Part shown: piece by piece, positions 29,815 through 40,558 of the stretch | How the letters are laid out: the number at the start of each line of letters is the position of its first letter | Numbering within the stretch: the stretch's first letter is position 1 | Source: Acidianus ambivalens | GTDB taxonomy: Archaea; Thermoproteota; Thermoprotei_A; Sulfolobales; Sulfolobaceae | Assembly: GCF_009729015.1 (NCBI RefSeq) | Contig: NZ_CP045482.1 | Span: 1,794,001-1,858,000 of the forward strand | Length of the DNA stretch: 64,000 nt | Direction of reading: 5' to 3' | Notes under the pieces: model-generated | Database searches by the model: none | Told to the model about the DNA's origin: nothing | The model's input: the letters and a program-made list of their open reading frames with translations, nothing else | Translations under genes and position numbers: made by a program

Positions 29815-31855
29815 TTTACCAACAGAGTTTGAGAACTTTATTAAGAATTTCAAGGATTCTTCAGGTAATTATAAATATATGAATCAATTGAACGAAATGA
29901 TAGCTTATAGAAAGAAAAGTCTTTTGCTAGATTTTAGCGATATATATTCCTATAATGATAAGATAGCTACTGAAATAATTGCAAATCCTTTATATACACT
30001 CAAAATTCTAGACGAAAAGTTGCTTAAAATAATATCAGAAATAGATCCCACATATCCAGATGAAGTTGAAAGAGTGCATGTAAGACTAATTAATCTTCCA
30101 AGAACTATAGAATTAAGAAAGATAAGAAGTAATTATATTAATAAGCTGATTACAGTAGAAGGAATACTCACCAAGCAAACTCCAGTTAAGGAAAGAGCAT
30201 ACAAGGTTGTGTTTAAGCACGTCCACCCAGATTGCAATCAAGAATTTGAATGGCCAGAAGGAGACGAAGAAATGGACGAAATAATAAAAACACCAACTGT
30301 GTGTCCACTATGTGGTAAGCCAGGACAATTTGAAATAGTTGCAGAAAAAACTAAATTAACAGACTGGCAAAAGGTTATCTTACAAGAGAGACCAGAAGAA
30401 GTGCCACCTGGTCAATTACCTAGACAACTGGAAGTAGTGCTGGAAGATGATTTAGTAGATTCTGCTAGGCCTGGAGATAGGGTAAAGATAACTGGCATTT
30501 TACTAATCAAGCAGGATTCTATAGTAAAAAGAGGCAGTAGAGCGGTATTTGATGTATATATGAAAGCTTTAAGCATAGAAGTTTCACAAAAAGTTCTAGA
30601 CGAGGTGGAAATAACAGACGAGGATAAAAAGAAAATTGAAGACTTAGCAAAAGATCCATGGATAAAACAGAAAATTATATCTTCAATAGCACCATCAATA
30701 TTTGATCATTGGGAAATAAAAGAAGCAATAGCGCTAGCTTTGTTTGGCGGAGTTCCTAGAGTAATGCCAGACGGTACGAGAATAAGAGGGGATATACACG
30801 TACTTATAATAGGAGATCCAGGAACTGCAAAGTCACAAATTTTGCAATTTGCAGCCAGAGTTGCACCTAGATCAGTTTATACTACAGGAAAAGGCGCAAC
30901 TGCTGCCGGTTTGACTGCAGCTGTAGTAAGGGAGAAAAACAGTGGTGATTATTATTTAGAAGCTGGAGCTTTAGTATTAGCAGACGGAGGAATTGCAGTA
31001 ATTGATGAAATAGATAAAATGAGAGAAGAAGATAGAGTTGCCATACACGAAGCCATGGAACAACAAACTGTTTCAATAGCGAAAGCTGGCATTGTAGCAA
31101 AGCTTAATGCTAGAGCTACTATTATTGCGGCTGGTAACCCCAAGTTTGGAAGATACATTGCAGAAAGAGGAATTTCAGAAAATATTGATTTACCACCTAC
31201 AATATTGTCAAGATTTGACTTAATTTTCATTCTAGTTGATAAGCCTGGTAATGAAGATCAGAGATTAGCAACTCATATTTTAGATATGCACGGTGGCAAG
31301 CCAGTAAAGGATATTATCCCTGTCGATTTACTCAAGAAGTATATAGCCTACGCCAGAAAGTACGTAAATCCAGAATTAACAGAAGAGGCTAAGCAGTTAT
31401 TAGCAGATTTTTACGTTGAAATGAGAAAGAAGAGCAGTGAATCTCCAGATTCTCCAATACTTATAACGCCAAGACAGCTTGAGGCTTTGATTAGATTATC
31501 AGAAGCTTACGCCAGAATGGCACTAAGAAAAACTGTAACAAAGGAAGATGCTGAAAATGCTATAAATATAATGAGAATATTCCTAGAGAAAGTTGGGATC
31601 GACGTAGAGTCCGGGGCAATGGATATTGATACGATAATGACTGGCAAGCCTAAGAGTGCTAGAGAAAAGATGGTCAAAATTATGGAAATAATAGATACAT
31701 TATCTGGATCTGAAGGTTGCGCAAAATTAAGAGAAATTGTCAAGGAAGCAGAAAGGGAAGGAATAGAAAGGCAAAGTACTGAAAAACTAATTTCTGATAT
31801 GAAAAAGAGCGGATTAATTTATGAGGCGAAACCAGAGTGTTACAAGAAAGTTTAA
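29795..31855 (+). CDS. mcm: MCM replicative helicase
   Basis: 686 residues, TTG start inside gins23. The N-terminal domain carries a zinc site (HPDCNQEF, then CPLCGKPG). AAA+ core: Walker A GDPGTAKSQILQ near residue 346, Walker B VIDEIDKMREED near 400, arginine finger LSRFDLIF near 470. A C-terminal winged helix completes the chain. It forms the hexamer that unwinds DNA with GINS. Its last 4 nt overlap the small convergent gene. Confidence 0.97.
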   Translation: MEAQQIDLPTEFENFIKNFKDSSGNYKYMNQLNEMIAYRKKSLLLDFSDIYSYNDKIATEIIANPLYTLKILDEKLLKIISEIDPTYPDEVERVHVRLINLPRTIELRKIRSNYINKLITVEGILTKQTPVKERAYKVVFKHVHPDCNQEFEWPEGDEEMDEIIKTPTVCPLCGKPGQFEIVAEKTKLTDWQKVILQERPEEVPPGQLPRQLEVVLEDDLVDSARPGDRVKITGILLIKQDSIVKRGSRAVFDVYMKALSIEVSQKVLDEVEITDEDKKKIEDLAKDPWIKQKIISSIAPSIFDHWEIKEAIALALFGGVPRVMPDGTRIRGDIHVLIIGDPGTAKSQILQFAARVAPRSVYTTGKGATAAGLTAAVVREKNSGDYYLEAGALVLADGGIAVIDEIDKMREEDRVAIHEAMEQQTVSIAKAGIVAKLNARATIIAAGNPKFGRYIAERGISENIDLPPTILSRFDLIFILVDKPGNEDQRLATHILDMHGGKPVKDIIPVDLLKKYIAYARKYVNPELTEEAKQLLADFYVEMRKKSSESPDSPILITPRQLEALIRLSEAYARMALRKTVTKEDAENAINIMRIFLEKVGIDVESGAMDIDTIMTGKPKSAREKMVKIMEIIDTLSGSEGCAKLREIVKEAEREGIERQSTEKLISDMKKSGLIYEAKPECYKKV

Positions 31856-32067
31856 CTCCTCTTATATATAGTTTCTGGATACCACATTATCCATGCAGGA
31901 ACTTGTTTTATTAAATCGTATGCTTCTTCCCATCCATTTAAGCCCAATTCCTTCGCTAATTCTTCTAAAGTCATCTGAGTCCTTACATATTTGTTCAAAA
32001 TTTTTACTGTGTCATCGTTTATTTCTACTTCCCTACCAGTTGAAAGTTTGATTTTTATTGGTTCCAT
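31852..32067 (-). CDS. Small conserved-looking protein of unknown function
   Basis: 71 residues from ATG 32067 (MEPIKIKLSTGREVEIND). A TATA-like box (minus-strand TTTATATTAAAC, about 27 nt upstream) supports a leaderless start here, rather than TTG 32115. Reads as a short beta hairpin followed by a helical domain (EELAKELGLNGWEEAYDLIK). No family recognised. It overlaps the mcm stop by 4 nt. Confidence 0.72.
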   Translation of the reverse strand: MEPIKIKLSTGREVEINDDTVKILNKYVRTQMTLEELAKELGLNGWEEAYDLIKQVPAWIMWYPETIYKRS

Positions 32068-32111
32068 AGGCTTAACTTTTACGTTTAATATAAATGTTTT
32101 TTCATGGAGTC

Positions 32112-32447
32112 TCAAATGTTATGCATGATATTAGTAACGTCATTTACACCATAGAGATCCCATATTAGAATTGTTAATATTATAAGGGCAAATAAAACGC
32201 TAACTACTCCGAATTCAAATTGCTTTCTCTCAATTAGATATACCCCGATAAGCACCAGAGCAATTAATATTATCCCTGCATCAAGGTAAGTAACTCCTGC
32301 TGGAGCTCCTCCATTAGAATACGTTATTGGTGATATATAATAAGGTATTGCCAATACTCCCATTATGCCCATCATTATTAATACTATAAGTATTATTATA
32401 ACATAACTGCTTAGAATTTCTGAGTAAAGCTTGTTAGTATTTCCCAT
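32112..32447 (-). CDS. Three-pass membrane protein of unknown function
   Basis: 111 residues from ATG 32447 (MGNTNKLYSE). Hydrophobic segments at about 13-35, 55-72 and 78-97. No motif recognised. It follows carS by 8 nt on the same strand, so it is probably in its operon; a GTG at 32462 would overlap carS. Confidence 0.68.
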   Translation of the reverse strand: MGNTNKLYSEILSSYVIIILIVLIMMGIMGVLAIPYYISPITYSNGGAPAGVTYLDAGIILIALVLIGVYLIERKQFEFGVVSVLFALIILTILIWDLYGVNDVTNIMHNI

Positions 32448-32455
32448 ACATAAAC

Positions 32456-32931
<476 letters not shown>

Positions 32932-32950
<19 letters not shown>

Positions 32951-33483
32951 CCTATAACGCCCCTTTCTGTTATTTTGAATTTACACTCTCTTAAATTACC
33001 TATTAAATAATTCTTGGTAACCCTTATTACGTCATCAGAAAAATATCTCATAAATTTCTCGCCACTAACTTTATTATTCATGGACATCTGCCACGTTATT
33101 ATAACTTTTTTATACTTAGAAAACTCCTTAAGAAAAATTAAAGGATGAATTAAATCTACCGCCCTTCTACTTAATCTGTAGAAAGTATTAATGGAGTCTA
33201 CTATAAGAAGCTCTGGTTGGAGTTGAATGCCTCGAATAATATTTTCTACTAGCTCGTCTGCACTATTTGCCTCCACAAAGAAAGTATTTTTATTAATAAG
33301 TGCCATGCTCTCTACTCTTGCTTCATACGATTTTCCTTGAGTGGAAATATATATTGAAGGCGTTATATCTTCAAGCACTTGAAGGGCTACAGCAGTCTTT
33401 CCACTACCCGCTACTCCATATAGCGAGACTAAGTTGCCATTCTTGAAAATAAATTCACTTAACTTACAATGCTTATATTCCAC
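32932..33483 (-). CDS. RecA/RadA-fold ATPase paralogue
   Basis: 183 residues, only the ATPase core. Walker A GVAGSGKTAVA near residue 23; Walker B LLIVDSINTFY near 93; no N-terminal helix-hairpin-helix domain. Sulfolobales have several RadA paralogues (aRadC types) that modulate RadA; one lies near mcm in S. solfataricus as I recall, so this may be its orthologue. Its start region is divergent from the gene at 33502. Confidence 0.82.
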
Positions 33484-33501
33484 TAAGTATAATTTTTATT
33501 T

Positions 33502-34056
33502 GTGGGTATTAAAAAGGTAGCAATTAAGGTCAATAACCCAAGAATTTTTAGACAGCTCGTTCAAGAGCTAAGGAAGAGCGATCTAATTCCCACAGTAGAT
33601 TCAGGAGACTTAACAATTTCAGATTTTGATAAGAATGCTGACGTTTTCATACAAGGAGAAGATGAAATAAAGAAAGCAATAACGTATTTACAATGCTTAA
33701 AACTAGGAAAAAGAAAATTTGATGAATTACTTATAGGAATAGATACAAATTCTCCTAAATTAACTGTAGTTATTCTAGGAGACGGAATAATAATAGATAC
33801 ATTAGAAGCTTGGATAGATGAAATTGAGGATATTATAGAAGAAGTAATATCAAAATATCCTTATAAGAGAATATACATAGGAGTAGGAACTGGGAACAAA
33901 TACGGAGAACTTGTTTATAAATTACTAAGTATAAGGTTCCCATTTGTTAAAAAGGTTAATGAGAGCAGAACCAGCCTAAGAAATCCATATGTTAATATTA
34001 AGGATAAAGATGTTAGAGCAGCCTATATGATAGCCTTAAGGTCTACTAAATGTTAG
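33502..34056 (+). CDS. Unknown protein with a possible RNase H-like core
   Basis: 184 residues, GTG start. The middle reads ELLIGIDTNSPKLTVVILGDG, and the end reads DKDVRAAYMIALRS: an acidic residue at the end of a first strand and another in a late helix, as in RuvC-like RNase H folds. The resemblance is a visual inference only. It overlaps the Clp1-like gene by 7 nt and heads an operon with it and tmk. Confidence 0.72.
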   Translation: MGIKKVAIKVNNPRIFRQLVQELRKSDLIPTVDSGDLTISDFDKNADVFIQGEDEIKKAITYLQCLKLGKRKFDELLIGIDTNSPKLTVVILGDGIIIDTLEAWIDEIEDIIEEVISKYPYKRIYIGVGTGNKYGELVYKLLSIRFPFVKKVNESRTSLRNPYVNIKDKDVRAAYMIALRSTKC

Positions 34057-35081
34057 TTAAAAAGGGAATAGATTATATAACTAAAGGACCTTGTAAGTTA
34101 ACCGTGATAAAAGGAAGAATATTGATAAAAGGAATTGAAATTAATGAGAAAGAATATAAACAAATTAACGAAGAAAGCTTCAGTATTGTTCCAGAAGAAG
34201 AGTCAGAAATAGACACAGATTGCCAAATATTAGCGGAAATCCCTCATCTGGGCTGGGAAGAGTTAGCTTCTCAGATGTCCGGAGGAAAAGTTCTACTTTT
34301 AGGAAATACTGACTCTGGAAAAAGTTACTTTTCTGACATAATTCATAACATGAATAAAGATTCAGTAATTATAGATGCAGATGTCGGGCAGTCCAGATAC
34401 TTGCCTACTTTTATATCATCAACAAGTGGAATTCTGGAGTTTTTTGGAGATATTTCTCCTTCTAGAAATTACAGACTTCACATAGAACTCTTAGGAAAAA
34501 TTCTAGATAAAGAAAAACATTCTCTCACTATAATTGATACAGACGGATGGATAAGAGGATATAAGGCCTTTTTACATAAGCTCTACATGATCTATGAATT
34601 AGATCCAGATTTCATAGTTTCTTTTGACGACAAGATTGTTGGCTATTTTCCATCTAATATCAGAAAAAAGGTGATCATAGTGAAGAAAATTCCACCATTT
34701 TTAGAAAGAAGTAGAGCAAAAAGAATATCATATAGAATTTCAAAATATAAAAAATATTTCGAGAAAGCTTCTATAATAACCATTGAATATGAACAAGTAT
34801 TAGGTAAGAAGTTAGCAGAAGGTCTGTTCGTAGGATTTGATGAGCCTTTACAGTTATTCTATGAGGAGCCTTGTAGCGGATATTTTATTGAGGAACTTCT
34901 AGGAGGGTTAGTGGGAATAGTAAATGAAGGAAAAATTGCTGGTGCAGGAATAATAAAAGAGATAAATCAAGATGGGGTTAAAATTCTTACACCAGTAAAT
35001 AAAGTTCAAGGTGTAATTTTAGGTAATATAAGTTTAAATGAGGAATTTAAGGAGAGAAGAATAAGGTTTAGCAAATGTTAA
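34050..35081 (+). CDS. Clp1/Grc3-type polynucleotide 5'-kinase
   Basis: 343 residues. Walker A LLGNTDSGKSYF near residue 83; VIIDADVGQSRYLPT near 106, the Walker B/substrate region; IIDTDGWIRGYKAF near 155 as lid. This set is typical of archaeal RNA/DNA 5'-OH kinases of the Clp1 family. It might act in tRNA intron or RNA-end processing. It overlaps the tmk start by 7 nt. Confidence 0.88.
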   Translation: MLVKKGIDYITKGPCKLTVIKGRILIKGIEINEKEYKQINEESFSIVPEEESEIDTDCQILAEIPHLGWEELASQMSGGKVLLLGNTDSGKSYFSDIIHNMNKDSVIIDADVGQSRYLPTFISSTSGILEFFGDISPSRNYRLHIELLGKILDKEKHSLTIIDTDGWIRGYKAFLHKLYMIYELDPDFIVSFDDKIVGYFPSNIRKKVIIVKKIPPFLERSRAKRISYRISKYKKYFEKASIITIEYEQVLGKKLAEGLFVGFDEPLQLFYEEPCSGYFIEELLGGLVGIVNEGKIAGAGIIKEINQDGVKILTPVNKVQGVILGNISLNEEFKERRIRFSKC

Positions 35082-35644
35082 TTGCAATAGAAGGCATAGA
35101 CGGTTCCGGAAAAACTACTTTGGCAAAAGAACTTAAGAAATGGTTAGAGAATGAGAAGAAAAAGAAAGTATTACTTACTGCTGAGCCCTTTACCGAAGAG
35201 ATCTCAAAGTTAATTCAAGAAGAAGGATGGAAAGATCCAGTAACGCTTACTCTCTTATTTTCTGCAGACAGAGGAGTTCATGTAAATTGGATTATGAAAC
35301 AAAATCAATACGACATTATCGTAACCGATAGATATTATTATTCTACCATTGCTTATCAAGCAGCAATGGGAATAGATAAAAACTGGATAATCGAAGTAAA
35401 CAAGTTCTTTCCAAAGCCTGAACTTACGCTTTTGTTAGATATCCCGGCTGAAATAGCTATAACAAGAATTAAAAAAGATGACAAATTTAACTTTAAGGAG
35501 AAACTTTCTCTACTTCAAAAGGTTAGGGAAAATTACTTAGAAATTGCCAAAAATGAGAATTCCATAAAAATTATCAATTCTACTAAAACTTTTGAAGAAG
35601 TATTAAGCGAAGCTAAGAATTATGTTGAGGAACTAATTTCCTAA
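35075..35644 (+). CDS. tmk: Thymidylate kinase
   Basis: Phosphorylates dTMP to dTDP. 189 residues. P-loop IAIEGIDGSGKTTLAKEL (3-20); DRYYYSTIAYQ near residue 89 binds substrate. Preceded by the Clp1-like kinase with 7 nt overlap; its 3' end overlaps the convergent zinc-ribbon gene by 32 nt. Confidence 0.95.
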   Translation: MLIAIEGIDGSGKTTLAKELKKWLENEKKKKVLLTAEPFTEEISKLIQEEGWKDPVTLTLLFSADRGVHVNWIMKQNQYDIIVTDRYYYSTIAYQAAMGIDKNWIIEVNKFFPKPELTLLLDIPAEIAITRIKKDDKFNFKEKLSLLQKVRENYLEIAKNENSIKIINSTKTFEEVLSEAKNYVEELIS

Positions 35645-35960
35645 TCCTTTCTATTGCATCTAAATATCTAATTATTTGAACCAACGTCTCACTATCGTAA
35701 GGGTCTTCCTTTATCTTTTTTGCGGTAGAATATAATCCTTCGACAAGAAAGTCCTCAACAGAAGTTAACATTATATCTTTCTTGACTTGTTTTTCTTCCT
35801 CGTCGCTCTTCACGATATAAACCTTACCATGAACTGGACATACCACATCTCCGTTCTTTAACCTAAATAAAGGAGACCCACAAACTGGACATGCTTCGCT
35901 TAGCATTGTAGCTCCTTGTCTCAATAGTTCCGCTGCTTTCTTAATGGAGTCGTCAGTCAT
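35613..35960 (-). CDS. SSSCA1/Auto-anti-p27 family zinc-ribbon protein
   Basis: 115 residues. The family block KKAAELLRQGATMLSEACPVCGSPLF lies at 7-32, with a CPxCG knuckle and a second cysteine near 51 (VVCPVHG). The C-terminal half is helical. Function in archaea is not established. It is divergent from UPF0147. Confidence 0.9.
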   Translation of the reverse strand: MTDDSIKKAAELLRQGATMLSEACPVCGSPLFRLKNGDVVCPVHGKVYIVKSDEEEKQVKKDIMLTSVEDFLVEGLYSTAKKIKEDPYDSETLVQIIRYLDAIERIRKLVPQHNS

Positions 35961-36018
35961 TTTATACCCGAAATAATTCTTAATCTATTAGAGTAAAAAG
36001 TATATCTGGTGAGAAACC

Positions 36019-36288
36019 ATGGCAACTCTTTATGACAATGAAGCTAAAATTAAACAAGCCGTAATCATTTTACAAAAAATAGTTAACGACACTAGCGTTC
36101 CAAGAAACATTAGAAGAGCCGCAACAGATGCTATAAGAAATTTGCAAGACCCTAATTTGAGTGCAGGAATTAGGGCTGCCAATGCAATTGGAATCCTTGA
36201 AGATATAAGTCAAGACCCAAACATGCCTACTCATACTAGAATATCTATCTGGAACGTAGTCTCAATTTTGGAAACTGTAAAGGACTAA
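36019..36288 (+). CDS. UPF0147 family protein
   Basis: 89 residues, all helical, fully covered by the archaeal UPF0147 family: VIILQKIVNDTSVPRNIRRAATDA and AANAIGILEDISQDPNMPTHTR. Its function is unknown. tRNA-Leu follows 34 nt later on the same strand, with TTTTTTAAG in between as its probable promoter element or terminator. Confidence 0.9.
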   Translation: MATLYDNEAKIKQAVIILQKIVNDTSVPRNIRRAATDAIRNLQDPNLSAGIRAANAIGILEDISQDPNMPTHTRISIWNVVSILETVKD

Positions 36289-36322
36289 AATTTTTTAAGC
36301 CTAATATTCGAATATTTAAGGT

Positions 36323-37156
<834 letters not shown>

Positions 37157-37308
37157 TACATTACACCGGAATGAATTATGGTATTATGATAAAAATAATT
37201 TTACCTATAATTCAATTAAACATTAATCAAGAATAACGTGGATTTATTTAACATTTTTTAATTTTACCTATAAGAAAAGGCTAAAAATAACGAATAGGAT
37301 TAGATACA

Positions 37309-38256
37309 GTGTGCAATGTATTAGTTACTAAAAAATTGCCTGGAAATTGGATAGATTATTTAAAAAGAGAATGTAATGTGACGCTATGGGAAGACATTTA
37401 TCCGCCTCCAAAAGAGTGGATTTTAAATAACATAGAGGACAAGGATGGAATACTTATCACATTAACAGAGAAAATTGATAAAGAGATAATAGATCGTGCT
37501 AAAAATCTTAAAGTTATAAGCACGTATAGTGTCGGCTATGATCACATTGATATAAAATATGCAAAATCTAGGGGAATCATAGTAACTTATACTCCAGAAG
37601 TGCTTACAGATGCTACTGCAGACCTAGTTTTTGGATTAATACTTGCAGTAGCAAGAAGAATTTGTGAAGGTGACTCATTAATTAGGAAAGGAGAATGGAA
37701 AACTCCTTGGTACCCAACATTTATGCTTGGAACAGAGGTTCACGGTAAAACCTTAGGTATAATAGGTATGGGAAGAATAGGCAAAGCACTAGTTAAAAGG
37801 GCAAAAGGTTTTGATATGAGGATTATTTATAACAGTAGAAGAAAACACGAAGAAGTTGATGCAGAATATGTAGACTTAGACTACTTATTGGAAAATTCTG
37901 ATTATGTGGTTATTACTGTGGACCTAAACGAGAGCACTTACCATTTAATAAACGAAGATAGGCTAAAGAAAATGAAAAGAAGCGCATTCTTAATAAATGC
38001 CTCTAGAGGCCAAGTAGTAGACGAAAAAGCGTTAATTAAGGCATTACAAGAAGGATGGATAAAAGGAGCTGGTCTAGACGTATTTGAAATTGAGCCACTG
38101 CCTAAAGATAGCCCTTTACTTAAATTAAATAATGTAGTTTTAACGCCGCATTTAGGTAGTGCTACTGTCGAAACTAGAGAGAAAATGGCAGAAATTGCTG
38201 TAAAAAACTTATTATTGGTACTAAAGGGTGAGAAACCAATATATGAAGTTCAATAA
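37309..38256 (+). CDS. D-2-hydroxyacid dehydrogenase (glyoxylate/hydroxypyruvate reductase-like)
   Basis: 315 residues, GTG start. NAD-binding GIIGMGRIGKALVKRA near residue 150. Catalytic Arg in NASRGQVVD, Glu in LDVFEIEPLP and His in TPHLGSATVETR are all present. The tight relatives are archaeal glyoxylate reductases, but the exact acid is not certain. Its tail overlaps the tmcA start by 14 nt. Confidence 0.9.
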   Translation: MCNVLVTKKLPGNWIDYLKRECNVTLWEDIYPPPKEWILNNIEDKDGILITLTEKIDKEIIDRAKNLKVISTYSVGYDHIDIKYAKSRGIIVTYTPEVLTDATADLVFGLILAVARRICEGDSLIRKGEWKTPWYPTFMLGTEVHGKTLGIIGMGRIGKALVKRAKGFDMRIIYNSRRKHEEVDAEYVDLDYLLENSDYVVITVDLNESTYHLINEDRLKKMKRSAFLINASRGQVVDEKALIKALQEGWIKGAGLDVFEIEPLPKDSPLLKLNNVVLTPHLGSATVETREKMAEIAVKNLLLVLKGEKPIYEVQ

Positions 38257-40453
38257 TCTATTACAAAATTTTTACGATGCAAAGAATGGATATTATAGGC
38301 ATTTAGCTATAATTTTAGGTAAAAATTATCTAGATAATACTATAGAGTTAATCAAAACTTACCTGCAAGTTAATAATAACCCTAAAATAGCATATGCTTT
38401 TCACCCTTGGGTTAATGGAAGCAAAGATAGATTATCTACTCTTAAAGAGACAATAATGACTAACGAGATCGTTGACATAGATTATTCGTCTTCAGAAAAG
38501 TACCTAGGTGAAAGCTTTGATTTAACAATTCTAGACGCAGTTGACGATTTTAGACCAAATTATATCTCAAGGCTAGTAGATTTAACTAGAGGTGGAGGTT
38601 TAGTAATAATTTACTCTGACGATATTTCAGATATTAATAAATTATATAAATTTTCGCTGACTAGAAATGGAGTTGTAAAGAATTTATTTGAAAATAGATT
38701 CATAAAAATGGCTATAAACTCTAGGGGAATAATTTTTGTCAAGGATAATGAGATTAAGTTTAAGCCTTTCTCCTCATTAGAGGTCTCAAAGCCTCATAAG
38801 AAAAGTTATGATAAAACAATCCCTAAAAGTTTGTACGACCTATGTCTAACTGACGATCAAGTCAAACTAATAAGGGAATTTGATTTTGTTTTAGAAAAAG
38901 GTAAAAGAATTCTTATAGTTACAGCTCCTAGAGGTAGGGGAAAGAGCGCAGGAGTAGGACTTGCACTATCCTTTTATGTAAAAAGGACATTATCTAAGCC
39001 TACTAACGTTATAATCACATCCCCTTCTTATTATTCATCACAAGCAATAATACAATTTCTTGAAGAAGGATTAAGAGCTTTAAAAATTAGGTATAAGAAA
39101 AAAATATCCAAAGAAGGAAAAATCATGAAAATATCAGCAGGAGAAGCTAATATAAAATGGACTTCTCCAGATTTGGCCAAAGATGAAAATGGAGATTTGA
39201 TAATAGTTGACGAAGCAGCCGCTTTAGGAATAGAAAACTTAGAATATATAAGAAATTCATGGGATAAGATAGTCTTTATCAGTACTATTCAAGGCTATGA
39301 GGGATCTGGAAAGGCATTCATGAAATACATAAATTCTCTAGATAACTCTCAGATAGTAAAGTTAGATTATCCAATTAGGTATGCAAAAGGAGATCCTGTA
39401 GAGAAATTCATCTATAATGTAATGCTTTTAGACGCAGAACCCGAAGTTTATAGAAACAATACTCAATTCATGGAAATTACTCAGGAAGATTTATTCTCTA
39501 ATGAAGAATTATTAAGGCAAATTTATGGAATACTAGTTTCGGCACATTATAGAAATTCTCCAGACGATTTAATGTTCCTTGGAGACATGGCTTTTCAGAG
39601 GATTTTCACCATAGGCTATAATGCTGTTGCAGAAATCGTAGAAGAAGGAGAATTAGATGAAACTACAGAAGATCATATACTTAACGGGGAGGAAAATGAA
39701 GGAAATTTAATACCTCACAGAATTATAAAGTACATGAGAATAAGAAATTTTGGAAAATTAAAAGGATGGAGAATAATGAGGATAGCAGTAACTCCAGAAT
39801 TGCAAAATCAAGGCCTTGGAACCAAACTTTTATCTAATGTAGAAAAAATTGCGCTAAAAAATAATATTGATTGGATAGGTTCTTCATTCGTTGCTGATTA
39901 TAAAGTTCTAAATTTTTGGATAAAAAATGGATTTAAACCTGTTTATCTTGCATCCAGAAAAAATGAAGGATTAGGAGGATATTCAGTGATTGTAATGAAA
40001 GCTTTAACCGAGAGGGCAGAAAAGTTTCTAGTCGAGTTAGGAAAATTATTGAAAGATAAGATTCTTAGAACCTCTCATCAAGTTTACTTTAACGTTAATC
40101 CAAGAATTTTAGCAAAAATACTGACTAATATAGAGTTTAAAAAAGAAATCGAAATTAATAGCACTTATGTAAGTAAAATTTATGCTTACTTAAATGGAAA
40201 AATACCTTATAATTCGGCCTCAGAAGCTATACATGCTATTGCTGAAAAATATTTTTACGACTTAAGTTTTAAATTAGACGAGGAAGAAGTTTCGGCAATA
40301 ATAGCAAGAACTTTTCAAGGAAAAAGCTGGTCCCATTCCGCAAAGATGTTAGGAGTAAATAATCAAGAAGCTGAAAATCTGCTCAGGAGAGGAATTGAAA
40401 AGATAGTTAAAAAATATTATGGACAAGAAGAGAAGGATTACATAGAGCTTTAA
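38243..40453 (+). CDS. tmcA: tRNA(Met)/RNA cytidine acetyltransferase TmcA
   Basis: Makes N4-acetylcytidine in RNA using acetyl-CoA and ATP; important for RNA stability at heat. 736 residues from ATG 38243, which has GGTGAG 11 nt upstream; GTG 38228 is in frame. An N-terminal domain is followed by a helicase module with Walker A VTAPRGRGKSAG near 226 and IIVDEAAALG near 318, a GNAT domain with VTPELQNQGLGTKLL near 517, and a C-terminal tRNA-binding domain. Confidence 0.93.
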   Translation: MKFNNLLQNFYDAKNGYYRHLAIILGKNYLDNTIELIKTYLQVNNNPKIAYAFHPWVNGSKDRLSTLKETIMTNEIVDIDYSSSEKYLGESFDLTILDAVDDFRPNYISRLVDLTRGGGLVIIYSDDISDINKLYKFSLTRNGVVKNLFENRFIKMAINSRGIIFVKDNEIKFKPFSSLEVSKPHKKSYDKTIPKSLYDLCLTDDQVKLIREFDFVLEKGKRILIVTAPRGRGKSAGVGLALSFYVKRTLSKPTNVIITSPSYYSSQAIIQFLEEGLRALKIRYKKKISKEGKIMKISAGEANIKWTSPDLAKDENGDLIIVDEAAALGIENLEYIRNSWDKIVFISTIQGYEGSGKAFMKYINSLDNSQIVKLDYPIRYAKGDPVEKFIYNVMLLDAEPEVYRNNTQFMEITQEDLFSNEELLRQIYGILVSAHYRNSPDDLMFLGDMAFQRIFTIGYNAVAEIVEEGELDETTEDHILNGEENEGNLIPHRIIKYMRIRNFGKLKGWRIMRIAVTPELQNQGLGTKLLSNVEKIALKNNIDWIGSSFVADYKVLNFWIKNGFKPVYLASRKNEGLGGYSVIVMKALTERAEKFLVELGKLLKDKILRTSHQVYFNVNPRILAKILTNIEFKKEIEINSTYVSKIYAYLNGKIPYNSASEAIHAIAEKYFYDLSFKLDEEEVSAIIARTFQGKSWSHSAKMLGVNNQEAENLLRRGIEKIVKKYYGQEEKDYIEL

Positions 40454-40558
40454 CTTTAACGCAGTTTAAACTTCATTTGTATAGAATATAATCAAAATAT
40501 AACTTGCTTAAATTTAAGGAAACATTTTTAAACTATATAGTTTCTATAGTTTACTGCA

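Noticed and set aside
30882..31743. Minus-strand ORFs of 72-92 codons within mcm
   Set aside because: Shadow frames of a highly conserved gene; low-complexity leucine/glutamine or isoleucine/serine content.
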